A DNA stretch of 64,000 bases. Origin: Nilaparvata lugens. Its lineage: Eukaryota; Arthropoda; Insecta; Hemiptera; Delphacidae. Below, in pieces: positions 22,386 through 33,499 of this stretch. The first letter of the stretch is position 1. Each line of letters opens with the position of its first letter. The notes under the pieces were generated by a model, which was given only the letters and a program-made list of their open reading frames with translations, searched no databases and had not been told where the DNA came from. The stretch spans positions 26,778,097 to 26,842,096 of the forward strand of contig NC_052511.1 in NCBI RefSeq assembly GCF_014356525.2. Reading direction: 5' to 3'. A program made the position numbers and the translations under genes.

Positions 22386-24945
22386 ACTAATATAGATTTC
22401 ATAGAAGTGAGATATATAGGCTGTGTTGGAAGATCATAGATGAAATAAAGGAAGACTTATAGCGTGTATTGCATGTTAAATTTTAATTGAAAGAAATCTC
22501 ATTGATGCATAAGAACCTTGATAAAAATATAGTGTATTGAAGGAAGCTTTACTTATACTCATACTCTTATATTCTATTTTGATTGGAAGATATTTCAGAA
22601 TTACTCCTATGCATGTGAATCCCAACACGAGACTTGAACTATGATGCATTGGAATAATCGGCAAGATCATGCAAATTTTGTTGGTTGTCGGCTGATATGG
22701 TCGACTCGAATCTTGTCACTTATGATAAATGAAACTTCTCTTCTATTTCTCATTTCTACCTTCTTCTCCCTCCATTCTTGTATTCGTAAGAGTGGAAGTG
22801 TACACAGACACGACGTTCTTAAGACACAAATCCTCGCTGCAAATATAAAGGAGGAGCAAAAAATTCCAATATAGGCCTTCTTCCCAGCCAACCAGCCCTT
22901 TCACATGCTGAAAGCTTACTCCACTCGCTAGCTTGTACTTTCGCCTACTTTCCATCACTTTTCCGCAACCCGCATTCTGCATACTTTTCTTTGAAAAAGA
23001 TATTCTTCTTCTTATCCTTTTCTTTCTTCTCCTCCTCCGCCTTCTTCTTCTTCTATTCCCCTTCTGCATTCCAGTTCGCTTCTACTCTTAGAGTCACTCC
23101 CCTAATTCCTACTGAAACGTTTTTCTTTTTCTGGTAACTTTTCTTCGCCGCTTTCCCAATAGGGCTTGTTACTTCTTCCTCTCTGTAGATGGATTATTCA
23201 AATACTTTGTCTCCTAGTCTCTTTAATAAATGGGAAGTACAGTTTTTAGTGACATACAAAGTGGAAGTACCGAATACCAAGTTATGTATTCTGTGAGGAC
23301 TATTCAAGCAATCGGTATTAGAGAACATTTTTCTCATGAAGTCACATTATATGATAACATAGCTGGTCATCACTTTTGAAGTTACATTTCGTGTAACCAC
23401 AAAAAATGTATACTTGTATACTCATATAATATAATTTATTATCATACTATGTAATTCTATAAATATAATGAATGTATAATATATTTCACTGAATAATTTC
23501 ATGCTCAATAATAATCATCATGTTTATAAATTAACATGGAGCTACAAATATAATTGATTTGTAGCTTTTTATATTTATTATGACATTTTTTGTGATAAAT
23601 ATGACAACAGTAACGTTATGTTACCAAGTAATAAAAATAAAAAATATAATCCATTCAGTTTCCTTTTCCATGAGTCACTTGCTTCCCTTGAAAGTCTCTA
23701 ACTCCAGCTAGCAATCTGATTCCTCAAAACCGATTCTTAGCGATGATTGCCTTTAATTATCCCACCAAGAATCCGGTCTCTCCCTGAATTTGTTCTTTCC
23801 TTACAGAATTTATTTCTTAATAATTTTAACACGATAAGATTGTCCTACAAATAGCCTTACCTCTCTGTTCCCTCTAGAAGAAGCTAACAATCATCTGTTG
23901 GTATGGGTTCATAAAAAGTGCACTAATCATTATGAGAAGTAGGTCTCGAGCTTGAGATATAAATATTATGATGCTTTGTTTGACGAAATGATTATTCTCT
24001 TCATCATTATTCCTTGTAGCATTCTTTCTAGCTTCATTTGTCTTTCTCTGATTGTGCCATATTGTTGTACTGTTTTATTACTTATTTATTGTGATCCCTG
24101 TTCACTATTATCTGGAAGACCACTATACATAACTTGATGCTCAATTGATTCTTCACTTAATTTCCATGTTTTTTTAGACATATCTCAATCTGAAATGCGG
24201 ATTAATCCTTCAGCTTTTTTCTCTGACATTACTCTGAGCATTGGTATACTCTCCTATACATATTTTTATAAGATAGAATCTAACCATTGGATTGCAGTTT
24301 ATTTTTATTTGTTACCTCCAAATATATATAAGAACGAACTCAAACTTATTTATTTCTTCGCCCAAAAATGATCAACCACCAAATAATTATTTGGATGTAC
24401 GTATTTACAGTGTATGATTTATTATGTATATGAATACGTTATGTGATAATTTTAATTCCGGAAAAATTTCCATATGATTTATGAAATTAAATTTCATTTT
24501 TTTCTAATCAACTATGACAAGCTTTAATACCATTCTCGGATCTTTCGTCTCTGCCTCATCAAATTATTTAATGTTAGGCTTGAAATTTCTATTCAATTTG
24601 ATGTAACATCTCGAGGATATCTTACTGATTCCATATTATTTTTCTCTCTACTCCTCAGATTTTCCGTCTCATGGATCATTCTATTCAAATTGCACTCCAC
24701 CACATAACACCTTCAGCAATTCATTTCCCAACTTGGCGGGGGTCTCGCTTGTGAAGTTAGGGTAAAATTTTAATTCGAAAAAAGTTTTTGTGCTCTCTAT
24801 GTGCTGAGGAGAGCAGGCAGCTGACTTCTTGATCTCTTCGCCCTTCTCGAGATCCAATAAACTACAATATTCTTGAGCCATGGAAAATAATCTCTGTTAC
24901 CGGGGTCTAAATTGACATGAAAATGAGCTTTCTCCGCGACTGAAA
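22386..24945. other. Mostly unassigned DNA
   Basis: 22,740-23,150 is moderately pyrimidine-rich (TCTTCTTCTTATCC, CTCCTCCTCCGCC). The remainder is AT-rich without recognisable genes or element ends. Confidence 0.35.
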
Positions 24946-24949
24946 GAAG

Positions 24950-25525
24950 AGGAGATCTGCTAACTTCCGCGTGAGGGAATACGCTTAAAAAAGGGAAGGA
25001 AAAGCGGAAGGGGGGGAAATGGTAAAAGGGAGTGGGTGAGAGAGTGTAACACAGAGAGAGGGTGATAGATACAGAAAAAGAGAGACAGAGTGAAAAATAA
25101 AAACAGAGATAGCGGATTAGATTATGTGTGTTGAAGTGGGAGAAAGAAATTCGACTAGAAACTCAGATAATAGAAAGATAGGTATTATGCAGATTCTCAG
25201 TTACAAAGGTATAGGATGAAAAATAGACAAAGGGAGATATAGAGAGTGAATGAGAGAGTGGGAGAAAGTAAGTGAGCTTTTGAGAGATAGTTATAGTGTT
25301 GAAGACAGAGAAACAGATGACTAGAGAGTGTGAGTGTGTACAAGAGAGAGAAAGAGATACTGATAGAATGAGGAAGGATTTGTGAGAGAAAAAATATAAT
25401 ATAGAAAAATAGATAATTTGTGAGAGTGGGTATCTTAAAGAGAGTAAGAAATGTGTGAGAGTATGAGAGAGAAAGGAGATTGAGAACGATGTGTGTGGAA
25501 GAGAAAGAGAAATAGTAGATATTTG
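24950..25525 (-). repeat. Purine-rich tract (pyrimidine-rich on the minus strand)
   Basis: GAGAGA/AAAGAG composition with irregular GTGTGAGAG units. The 146- and 169-codon frames on the minus strand are S/F/L-rich and come from composition. Confidence 0.8.
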
Positions 25526-26630
25526 TGTGAGAAGCCCCTGATGACAGGTTGGGGTGGGAGGAAATGTCGGTTTTTTGTCCAGGCGTTGCGCGGGCAATTT
25601 CACTGCCGTTGAAGAAAATGAAAATTGAACTCTGTCTCTTTCCGTCGAATTTACGCCCTAAATGACTATCAGCTTCGCACACATTCCGACTCAACTTAGC
25701 TGGCAACTTTTCTCCTATTTCTTCATCGTGCGCACTTTTTTCCTCTTTTATTATCTCGTATTTTTCTCCATCTTTTACATGCGCGCTGCTGCAAGGCTAC
25801 GTCTTCTTTATTTCGCGCTGACTCATCTGTGATCATCGTTGCCTGACCTTGGATGTGCAAGTATTATCTGCGAAATAAACATTTTTCCAGATTTGTCTAA
25901 ATAAGGAAGATTTATCTTAACACTGCTTTGATAGATTTAATCATGAGCCTTCTGCATAGTTTCTCAACTACTGTGCTGATTCTGACTTCATTAGATGCAA
26001 AGCTATAATGATCCAAGGTATTGGAAATTCTTTTATTCTTTTGTTGATTCAATGATTTTTGAATGAATTCAATCATTTCACTATAGAAAGCAAAGTTAAA
26101 TTATTATGAGTGTGAAAGTTGAAGGTAATGTATGAAACGTATTTCATGGAAAATTATAGCCAACAAGATTGAAATGATATTACAGTAACATTTTGGGAAT
26201 TTAAAACATCTTGGATGTGACAAATTCAGGACTAAGATAATTTTCTGTATTTCTATGAGACATATAGATTTCAACTCATTATTAACATAAAATAGAACGA
26301 AGTATTCTGCTCTCTCTATTCTTTTCTCTGCTTTTAGTTATTAGTAGGCCTCTCAGAAAGAAACAAGAAAGAATTCTCTGATTACAATCAACTAAGTTCT
26401 GAAAAGTAATAAGTTGTTTCTATATTTTTTGGATGTGACGCATTGCAGCAGTCATAATCTAGACATGACCCACTAGAGAAGATCGCTTCATAGTCCAGTC
26501 AATATAGACAAAAAAAGGGCTGAGCTGAGCTTGCAATTTATATTGTAGTTCTGATTTGCTAATATATTATTTGGATACATGAGAGAAGTCCATAACCAAT
26601 TTCTTTATGCAAAATTTCCTTCTGCTAGAT
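25526..26630. other. Unassigned DNA
   Basis: A GC-richer piece at 25,540-25,850 carries a few CGCG/GCGCGC words but no recognisable gene. The rest is AT-rich. Confidence 0.3.
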
Positions 26631-26860
26631 ACAGGGTGGCCCAAAAACCTCGTATATTTCCGTTCATTTTCCAGTTTTCAGCTATTTCTACCAAATCCAG
26701 TAATCGGACAGAAAAAATTGCTCTTCACATTTTTTTTCACAATACTAGGAGCATTGTTGTCAGGTGTACCTGGAAATCTATATGAGATAGAGCGATCTAT
26801 CTATCTCTAGAGCGATAGAGCGATCTATCTCTCTATCTCTCTACCTGATCTCAGATTGTA
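26631..26860 (+). repeat. Transposon-like end (CAGGGTGGCCCAAAAA) followed by GATA/GAGCGATC repeats
   Basis: ACAGGGTGGCCCAAAAACC at 26,632 resembles the terminal sequence of many DNA transposons, but no inverse partner is present in the window. Downstream, TATCTATCTCTAGAGCGATA and GAGCGATCTATCTCTCTATC form an imperfect tandem and inverted repeat (26,785-26,845). Confidence 0.4.
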
Positions 26861-26989
26861 GAGCACAAAAATATGGAGATATTTTGAATATTATACATCT
26901 AAATGGTAAAAATCGGAAGATATTGTTGATCAAAAACTGAAATTCATCAAAATTGATTTTTTCTTTGAATTTTACTCATTTTCGAAAAA

Positions 26990-27722
26990 TCATAACTCAG
27001 TTATCATTGGAGATAGAGAGTTCTGAAAGATCTCATTTTCTTCAAATTTATACCATGGATAGCTATTTATAAGCCCTATCAACCGAAATGAATCTCATTT
27101 CTGGGAAAATTTCAGTAGCTCCGTAATATTCTTGAGAAAAATGGCGGATAATGACTAAAAACCCATGTTATTCACGGTTTTCTCGAAAACGGCTGAAACG
27201 ATTTTCTTCAAATTTATACCATGGATAGCTATTCATAAGCCCTATCAACTGACACGTCTCTCATTTTTGGAAAAATTGCAGGAGCTCCATAATATTCTTG
27301 AGAAAAATGGCGGATAATTACTAAAAAACCATGGTTTTCACGATTTTATCAAAAATAACTTCATACTCTGTATAGTTATTTATCAGCTCTATCTACTGGC
27401 ATGAGTCTCCTTCCTGGGAAACTAATGTGGAGTCCACCCCATTCTTAAGAAATGAACTTAGTAACCTCCTTCTCGTGTATGAGGTAGGTAAGGTAGCTCA
27501 GTTCATAAAAAGAACACATAGTCGAGTTATTTCATCTGTAGAACAGCTGTTTTGACGACTTTAAAAAAATGACGACTAAGAAAAGTCATCGAATTTCAAA
27601 ATTTACACAAAGGAAAAAGTACTCTGAAAACAATTATATATACACATATACAGAAGTCTGATCGTAGTTTCAAATATGAGCAAGGAAAGTTGTGTGAGTG
27701 TACCACACCAGATTTTTTCATT
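26990..27722 (-). mobile_element. Second copy of the 166-bp-repeat element, minus strand
   Basis: The minus-strand reading starts AAAAAATCTGGTGTGGTACA (27,722 leftward), as in the 15-kb copy. It keeps the CTCATGCACGAGAAGGAGGT-like region and two tandem units: TTCTTCAAATTTATACCATG occurs at 27,037 and 27,203, again 166 bp apart. The hairpin end of the element is missing, so this copy is truncated. Confidence 0.78.
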
Positions 27723-28280
27723 CCGATATTGTAATTCTTCATCCAATGAATAAATAAATAAGTAATATGGAAAAATGTTTTCTCATTCAATATAATATTA
27801 TCATTTATATAATATATTATCAACAGTATTATTATATTTATGGATATTGTATTACTGTATCAATGTTGATTATGCTTGTGACCTTATGACGAAGCCTATT
27901 GTAATATTTGTTTGTTTAATGGCAAATTATTCTTATCCTTATTCTTATCTATAGTGTAGCTCTTGATCATTTTCTATTTTTATCATGGTGACTACTATCC
28001 ACAAACTGATGCATAGAGTACCGTACAGGAATCGTCATAATCGAAATAGTGTAGTTCCACTAATGATTCCATCAAACAATTCTCTGTTTCAGTGCTATTT
28101 ATTCAAGTTCTATACACAGGTTCATTTAACAGGAATAAATAAATAATGACCTCGTAATTTGCGCAAGTAGAGGAGGCCCTGACCAATTATTCGATAGTTG
28201 ATATCGACTGTTTTATAGTCGATAGTGTAGTGTGATGTTTGTGTGTTGCATTGTTCTATTGGCGTACGCAATAAACACAT
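27723..28280. other. Unassigned AT-rich DNA
   Basis: Nothing recognised. Confidence 0.3.
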
Positions 28281-28369
28281 CGTAGTTTCAACTGTCAGTA
28301 TTTCTTATGTATAACACCTATGCTTCCAATTCAAACTATGTTGACGGTTTGAAGTGAACATCACTATAA
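28281..28369. mobile_element. Short hairpin MITE copy
   Basis: Left half TTTCAACTGTCAGTATTTCT; right half TTGACGGTTTGAAGTGAACA, then TCACTATAA. The halves are inverse to each other, about 89 bp in all. In orientation and length it matches the copies at 20.4, 48.8, 57.9, 58.2 and 60.0 kb. Confidence 0.75.
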
Positions 28370-28795
28370 TTCGAATACGATGACTGAGCGCTTCCGGTTG
28401 AAAGCGTTTCAATTGATCGGTCGATTAGCATATTCGAAAATGCTCCCTAAACGCAAAGAAAAAGCGAAAACTGTCGCTCGCACGCACATGCACACTCACT
28501 CTCATTTCGAATTCATAGCCATACTTGACCGGCGACCGGCGCTCAATTAATTATGGCTGTATGTTCACAGTCGAATGGAGATGCAAGTGTACTGCCACTG
28601 CCTGCTGCACATATCCGTTTCAAGTTTGTCATGTGTGCGTTCAATCATTTTGTACGGTTAGTGGAATGGAAAATGTTTAAATAATAATGCGCAATGCCGT
28701 CTCTATGAAACGAACCGATCACATTCTGGTGGCTCAATGTATACGGAATAACTCACCCCCTAAAATTTGTTATATAACAGTTTGTGACCACATTG
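28370..28795. other. Unassigned DNA
   Basis: A GC-richer patch (28,440-28,560) with GACCGGCGACCGGCGCTC. No gene recognised. Confidence 0.3.
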
Positions 28796-28799
28796 GCTC

Positions 28800-29105
28800 C
28801 ACAATGCTCTTCTATTTAGTTCTCTATTTGCTTTGTCTCCTCACTCTCTCTGTCTCGTTCTTATTTCATTCGCTCTTTGAACTCTCTCTTTCTCTAACTT
28901 CAACTTTTTTCTCTTACTCGTTTATCTTGCTCACTGTTTCTCTCTCCCTCTTGTTTTTATCTTTGTATCTGTGTTTTTATCTTACTCCTTTTGAATCAAA
29001 ATTATAATATCAATCATGTTTCGCTTACTCCTACTTTTTTCTCTTCCACCCATTTCCATTATCACTTATCACTCTCTCTCTCTCTCTCTCTCCCCCTTGA
29101 TTATC
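28800..29105 (+). repeat. Pyrimidine-rich tract with (TC)11 microsatellite
   Basis: CTTTCTCTC composition; a clean CT dinucleotide run lies at 29,071-29,092, followed by CCCCC. Confidence 0.85.
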
Positions 29106-29577
29106 TCTATCTCCCATGTTTGATGATTGGAGCACTGTTTACGTACCCCCTTTGAAGTTGCCAAACTACACACATTATTCGGTTGGCTGTAAATAATGCC
29201 TCTGAAATCAAACCCTTGATGGAATTTCGCTGCTTTTTTTGGCGTTGGTATTAGGCGTCTATTGTGCTGTATTGGTGGTTTATTTTATCATATGCGGTGG
29301 AGAATGGATGGAATCCCTGAACCTCGAATTATTTAGAGCGCTGAACTCATTTTGTTGTCTGTGCAATGTTTGTGCAATCTTTTTTGTGCCTGTTTACATC
29401 GTGTTCTCATATATTTTCACTTGTGAAAAAACTCATCTACATTGAACGTGGAAGGTACACTTATTGAAACCCCCTTTGATTAAAATACATTGTAGATTTC
29501 ACAAGTAGTGAGTGTCGAATCAAAATCAGTGGAATCACTACAACTGGAATTCTGGAATATTGAAACGAATCACTATC
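29106..29577. other. Unassigned DNA
   Basis: Nothing recognised. Confidence 0.3.
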
Positions 29578-30396
29578 TATAGTGAGGTCCACGTTATAAT
29601 GGCAGTGAAGAAAAATAGGAGAAAAACGTTGCCAAGTCTCTCCATTTTGCCACTGAGTGTACACAGCTGTTACTCAATTCATCCCATTAAATTTGATTCA
29701 ATAATAATTATCATTTCCTTGATAAAATAATCAATTCAATGTCAAATTAATCAAAAAAATATATTTTTTCAAAATTTGATTCGAGAATTAGCTTTCATAA
29801 CTGAGATCAAATTTTTATTTTTATACAAACCTGAAATGGCGGCTAATTTAAAAAGCTGTGATACAACAATCTGAATTTCAAAACAACAAAAATTAAGTTT
29901 TTTGGTAGGTATTCTATTCCAACTTCTTTCAAAAATAATAGAAAAATAGAAATCCTATTTAAAAAAAGTAATTTCAATGGAAATAATTCTGAAATAACCT
30001 TTCAATTTTACCGGTACGTGTAGGCTAACTGAAGCATGGATGAAGTCTAGGTTGCTCAGTTATCAACTTTTAAAATGTCATTTCAGATATTTTAATTTGT
30101 GTTTCTCATACGGTAATGTCTAAAAATCATTTCATTGTTTCAAAAATACATTTTAAATCAATTATACGACTTGTGTACTCAAATATTTTGATAGAATGAA
30201 GAAAAATAATGGCGGCTGAGAATTGTTTGTTTACTTTTGTACAGTCACTATCAAAAGTAAAAATGAAATATTCTGGCAAAGGGGCAACATTGCAAAGCGA
30301 GATAGAGATAGCGCTATCTGTTTTGTTGTATGATAGAAAAGGGCAGCAACAGTATTGACAATCGTACACTGCCATTATAACGTGGACCTCACTATA
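29578..30396. mobile_element. 819-bp MITE with perfect 30-bp inverted ends
   Basis: The left end (29,578-29,607) begins TATAGTGAGGTCCACGTTAT and continues AATGGCAGTG. The right end (30,367-30,396) is its exact inverse over 30 bases. Ends beginning TA, with TA as the likely duplicated target, point to the Tc1/mariner type. The interior is AT-rich and noncoding. The same ends, with a few changes, bound the 217-bp element at 41,987-42,203, so the two are size variants of one family. Confidence 0.9.
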
Positions 30397-30730
30397 GTAG
30401 TATGTAGCATCCTATTCATTTTATGAATTAATCTATGCCACAGATTTTCTAGTCTCATTCTGTTCAGATTTCCACTCCATTTCTCTTTCCATGAATTTGT
30501 GGATCTATTTCTATAGAATCCAATCTGATACAAACAATTCACATGAATTCAATGTGTACCAAACAATAAAATTGATACTGTAACAATGAACAATTTACAT
30601 TACAGCACGCTTCCAGTTATTGAAATCATCCACAGGATATAGTGAAGCTAGAGGGAAATTGGAAGGAATGTTTCTGGCATTCCCATGACTATTCTAATGA
30701 TTCCGAGGACCAATGTTACTGCTGAGACGA
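30397..30730. other. Unassigned DNA
   Basis: Nothing recognised. Confidence 0.3.
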
Positions 30731-30850
30731 AGATGATGATGTTGATGATGATGATGATGATGATGATGATCCAGTGATACTTTACTGATGATGATGATAA
30801 TGATTCAACGATACTGTACTGACAACGATGATGATGATGATGATCCATCG
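30731..30850 (+). repeat. (GAT)n microsatellite cluster
   Basis: Three GAT/ATG runs (30,731-30,770, about 30,787-30,800 and about 30,827-30,843). They are separated by related units with CCAGTGATACT, TCAACGATACT and CCATCGATACT, so the whole is also an imperfect tandem of about 50 bp. Confidence 0.9.
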
Positions 30851-32085
30851 ATACTCTACTATGATGATGATAGTGATAGCTGTTGTTACAATGATAGGTT
30901 GGTGGCCCCAAGAGGTCAGGTCTCTCCCGTTAAGGACAGGACCTCTTTCGACTCCCACGAGCAGCACTCCTCTCCTCTTCTATCTCTCTCTTTCTCCACC
31001 TCTATCCTCTCTTTTCTCTCTGCCGACGATTTTCCTGATTGATCCTGCTGTGAAGAATACAACAACAAAACGTAACGTAACCTAACCTAACCCACGGTCG
31101 TCATTGTTTTTCGTTGCCGACCGCAATGACTCAACGTCTACACGCCTAACGAGAGCACTAGGCTCGTGGAGATCGTAAAATATGAATAGAATCGGACTGG
31201 AATAGATCTGTTGGGTGAATTCCGTTATCAGAGCAATAAACATAGTTTTTAATAGGTCTATTATTCATTATTTCAGTGGAATTCATATGTACTGCATTCT
31301 TTAGTTTCTTCATTCTTCATTTTTTGCTTAATCACTTCATTCTAACACACTCTAGGTCCATTTCTCATACAATTTGAAATTTCATGTCCAATGTTCGGTA
31401 CAGGCTCAGCAAAAAACTCTGAAGATGGTAATAAATTCTTCAAGATATATTAAAAATAAAGTATTTTCTTCATTTGCATCGATTATAATAAATTGTATGT
31501 ACTGTTTCTCGCAATAACAATATTAATTAATCAATATTAATTGTTCTATCTTCAATCAGAGGTAATCAATGGCTCTGGAAAATTAGTAATTTGTAATGTT
31601 AACGTACTATACCTACATAAGAAAAGGTAAAAAATATCAAGGCAATTTGTGTAAAATTTCAAAGGGAAGTAGGAAAATAATATTGGACTGATTGATATAT
31701 TTTAATTGATTTTTATCTATTATCACTAATAATGTGGCTTTTGAATTAAAAACGAGTGACCCAAAAAGGAAAATTGCTGTACTCGTTGGAAATACAATTA
31801 ATCAATCAATGATTCATAAGCATGAAACCACTGTAAAAGTGCAGTTTGACTTAAAATATTCAAACACGCTTCGTTGTTGTTAATTTGCTAGTCAATTGCT
31901 CCCCTTGTTTCAACAACAGTCAAAAGCAAGTTAATAAAGTTTTAAAGGAACTCCACTTAAGCCGACTACAAGTTTCCTCAATCGGCACAGATAGCCTTAA
32001 GCGTGGGAAGGGGGTGAGTTGTTAGTGTGGAGCGGGTGGAATTTGGTAAGTTTCCAAAAATTTCAACGTCCCCCAAGAGTGGGTT
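30851..32085. other. Unassigned DNA with a CCTAA-type patch
   Basis: ACCTAACCTAACCC at 31,080-31,093 contains two units of the insect telomeric pentamer (CCTAA). That is too few to be called telomeric. An imperfect inverted repeat AGGTCAGGTCTC...GGACAGGACCT lies at 30,914-30,943. The rest is unremarkable. Confidence 0.35.
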
Positions 32086-32089
32086 TAGA

Positions 32090-32975
32090 GGATGACTTGA
32101 AGGGTTGAAATGAAGGGATGGAGAAGAAAAATACGTAGTGGAGGGAGAAGTAGAAGACGGAGAAGAGGTAGACGACGAAAGAGAAGAAGGGGAAGAATGT
32201 GAAGAGGAATATTGAAGTTGGAGGAGGGAGAAGAATCGAAAAACTAGAGGAATATCAAATACGAACAGGAAGAGAAACGTATTGGGAAAGTTGAGGAAAG
32301 TGTAGAATGCAGTTAAACGGATAGATGTATGAGGTTCAACAAAAGAAAAGAGGAAGATGAAGAGGAATAACAAGGAGAACAATGGGTATAATAGGAGAAA
32401 AGGAAAATATCAAGAAGTTTGGACGGAGAAAATGGAAAAGAGAAACGAAAAGACGAAAGCAGATAGGAAGAAGACCCAAAAGCATTAAATTAGGTTATCA
32501 ACAAAAAAGGTAAATTGAATAAAGAAGGAAAGTATTCTTAATCAAAGAAAAGCAAATAAGAAAATAATTGTTACTAGCACAATAAGGTAGGTGAAGAAAA
32601 ATGCGAACAAAAATAGCAAGAAGAAGAAGGGGAAGATGAAAAAGACCAAATAGAAAGTGGATAAGGGTGAGACTGAATGAGAAGAAAATGAACAAAGATG
32701 GTGTGGAAGAACGACAACGCACCAAAAAGTAAGAAATGAAGATAAGAATTTGGTAAGAAAACTGAAATTGAAAGGAAAAAATAGTTAAGAAAACATTTGG
32801 AGGAAAAAGCAAACATAATAGTACAGCTCGGAAGGAGAACCACATGCACCATGAATGTGATTATTAATATGCGGAAGGAGAATAAAATGGAGGGGCTGAG
32901 GAAGGAGATGGTGGACTGCCAAGAGGACTGGGAAAAGTAGTAGAAAAGGGCAAGAAACCGAGAGCGAGTGAGAGA
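32090..32975 (-). repeat. Purine-rich tract (~890 bp)
   Basis: GAAGAAGAGG and AAGGAAAA composition on the plus strand. The minus-strand frames of 115-149 codons are F/S/L-rich compositional artefacts and overlap in different frames. Confidence 0.82.
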
Positions 32976-33089
32976 AGGAATCAGAGACAGATTTGATACT
33001 GAAGCAGTGAAACTGTTCCACACTTTTTGGCAGAACTCTTTTCTTTGGTGGTGCCCTTCTCAATCAAACGGGACGCAGGCTCCAAGAAT

Positions 33090-33215
33090 CTTGTCACGTC
33101 CCTTATTCCCTATTCCTCTCCTCTATCTCTTTCACTCTTCCACACACTACTCTTCCCAGTCCTTGCTCTTTCTCCAACCATTCTCCATCCTCCTTTTCTC
33201 AAAAGTCACCCCCGC
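33090..33215 (+). repeat. Short pyrimidine-rich tract
   Basis: C+T-rich, immediately after the purine-rich tract on the same strand, so strand composition flips abruptly near 33,000-33,090. Confidence 0.65.
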
Positions 33216-33271
33216 ATCAAACACCAGCGGACAAAATAAAACACTTTGTAAATCTCTTGTTGAGAGCAAAA

Positions 33272-33496
33272 ATGTCCGAGATTGGATCGATGGAGGGATT
33301 CCACCAGCTATTCTTTGGACTAGTAGCTTGGAAGCTACCCAAAAAATCTCCAAGAAAAAATAAAAGAAGTAGGGTTGTTTTCGGAGGATCACAGGGCAGT
33401 TTGCCAGTTATCATGTTTTTCTGTTGCACCCCCCAAGTATTACAAGGCACTAAGCGTGTACTTTGTCCCCCTCGAAAACCAACATTCACGTCCTAT
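33272..33496 (+). CDS. Candidate first coding exon (weak)
   Basis: An ATG in a good eukaryotic context (GCAAAAATGTCC) opens a 75-codon frame beginning MSEIGSMEGFHQLFFGLVAW, with a basic patch KKSPRKNKRSR. The frame ends exactly at a donor-like site, TCCTAT then GTAAGC (33,497), in phase 0. It lies outside simple repeats. No family is recognised. Minus-strand frames are open over the same bases, and frames of this length occur by chance in a window this size. Confidence 0.2.
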
Positions 33497-33499
33497 GTA

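Noticed and set aside
25163..25706. Minus-strand frames of 146 and 169 codons
   Set aside because: Composition artefact of a GAGAGA tract, with no domain or splice support.
26632..26660. Complete DNA transposon starting CAGGGTGGCCCAAAAA
   Set aside because: No matching inverse end in the window; kept only as a weak repeat.
31080..31093. Interstitial telomere (CCTAACCTAACC)
   Set aside because: Only two and a half units; this occurs by chance and in many insect repeats.
32498..33063. Minus-strand frames of 92-149 codons
   Set aside because: Purine-rich plus strand; overlapping frames with similar hydrophobic composition.
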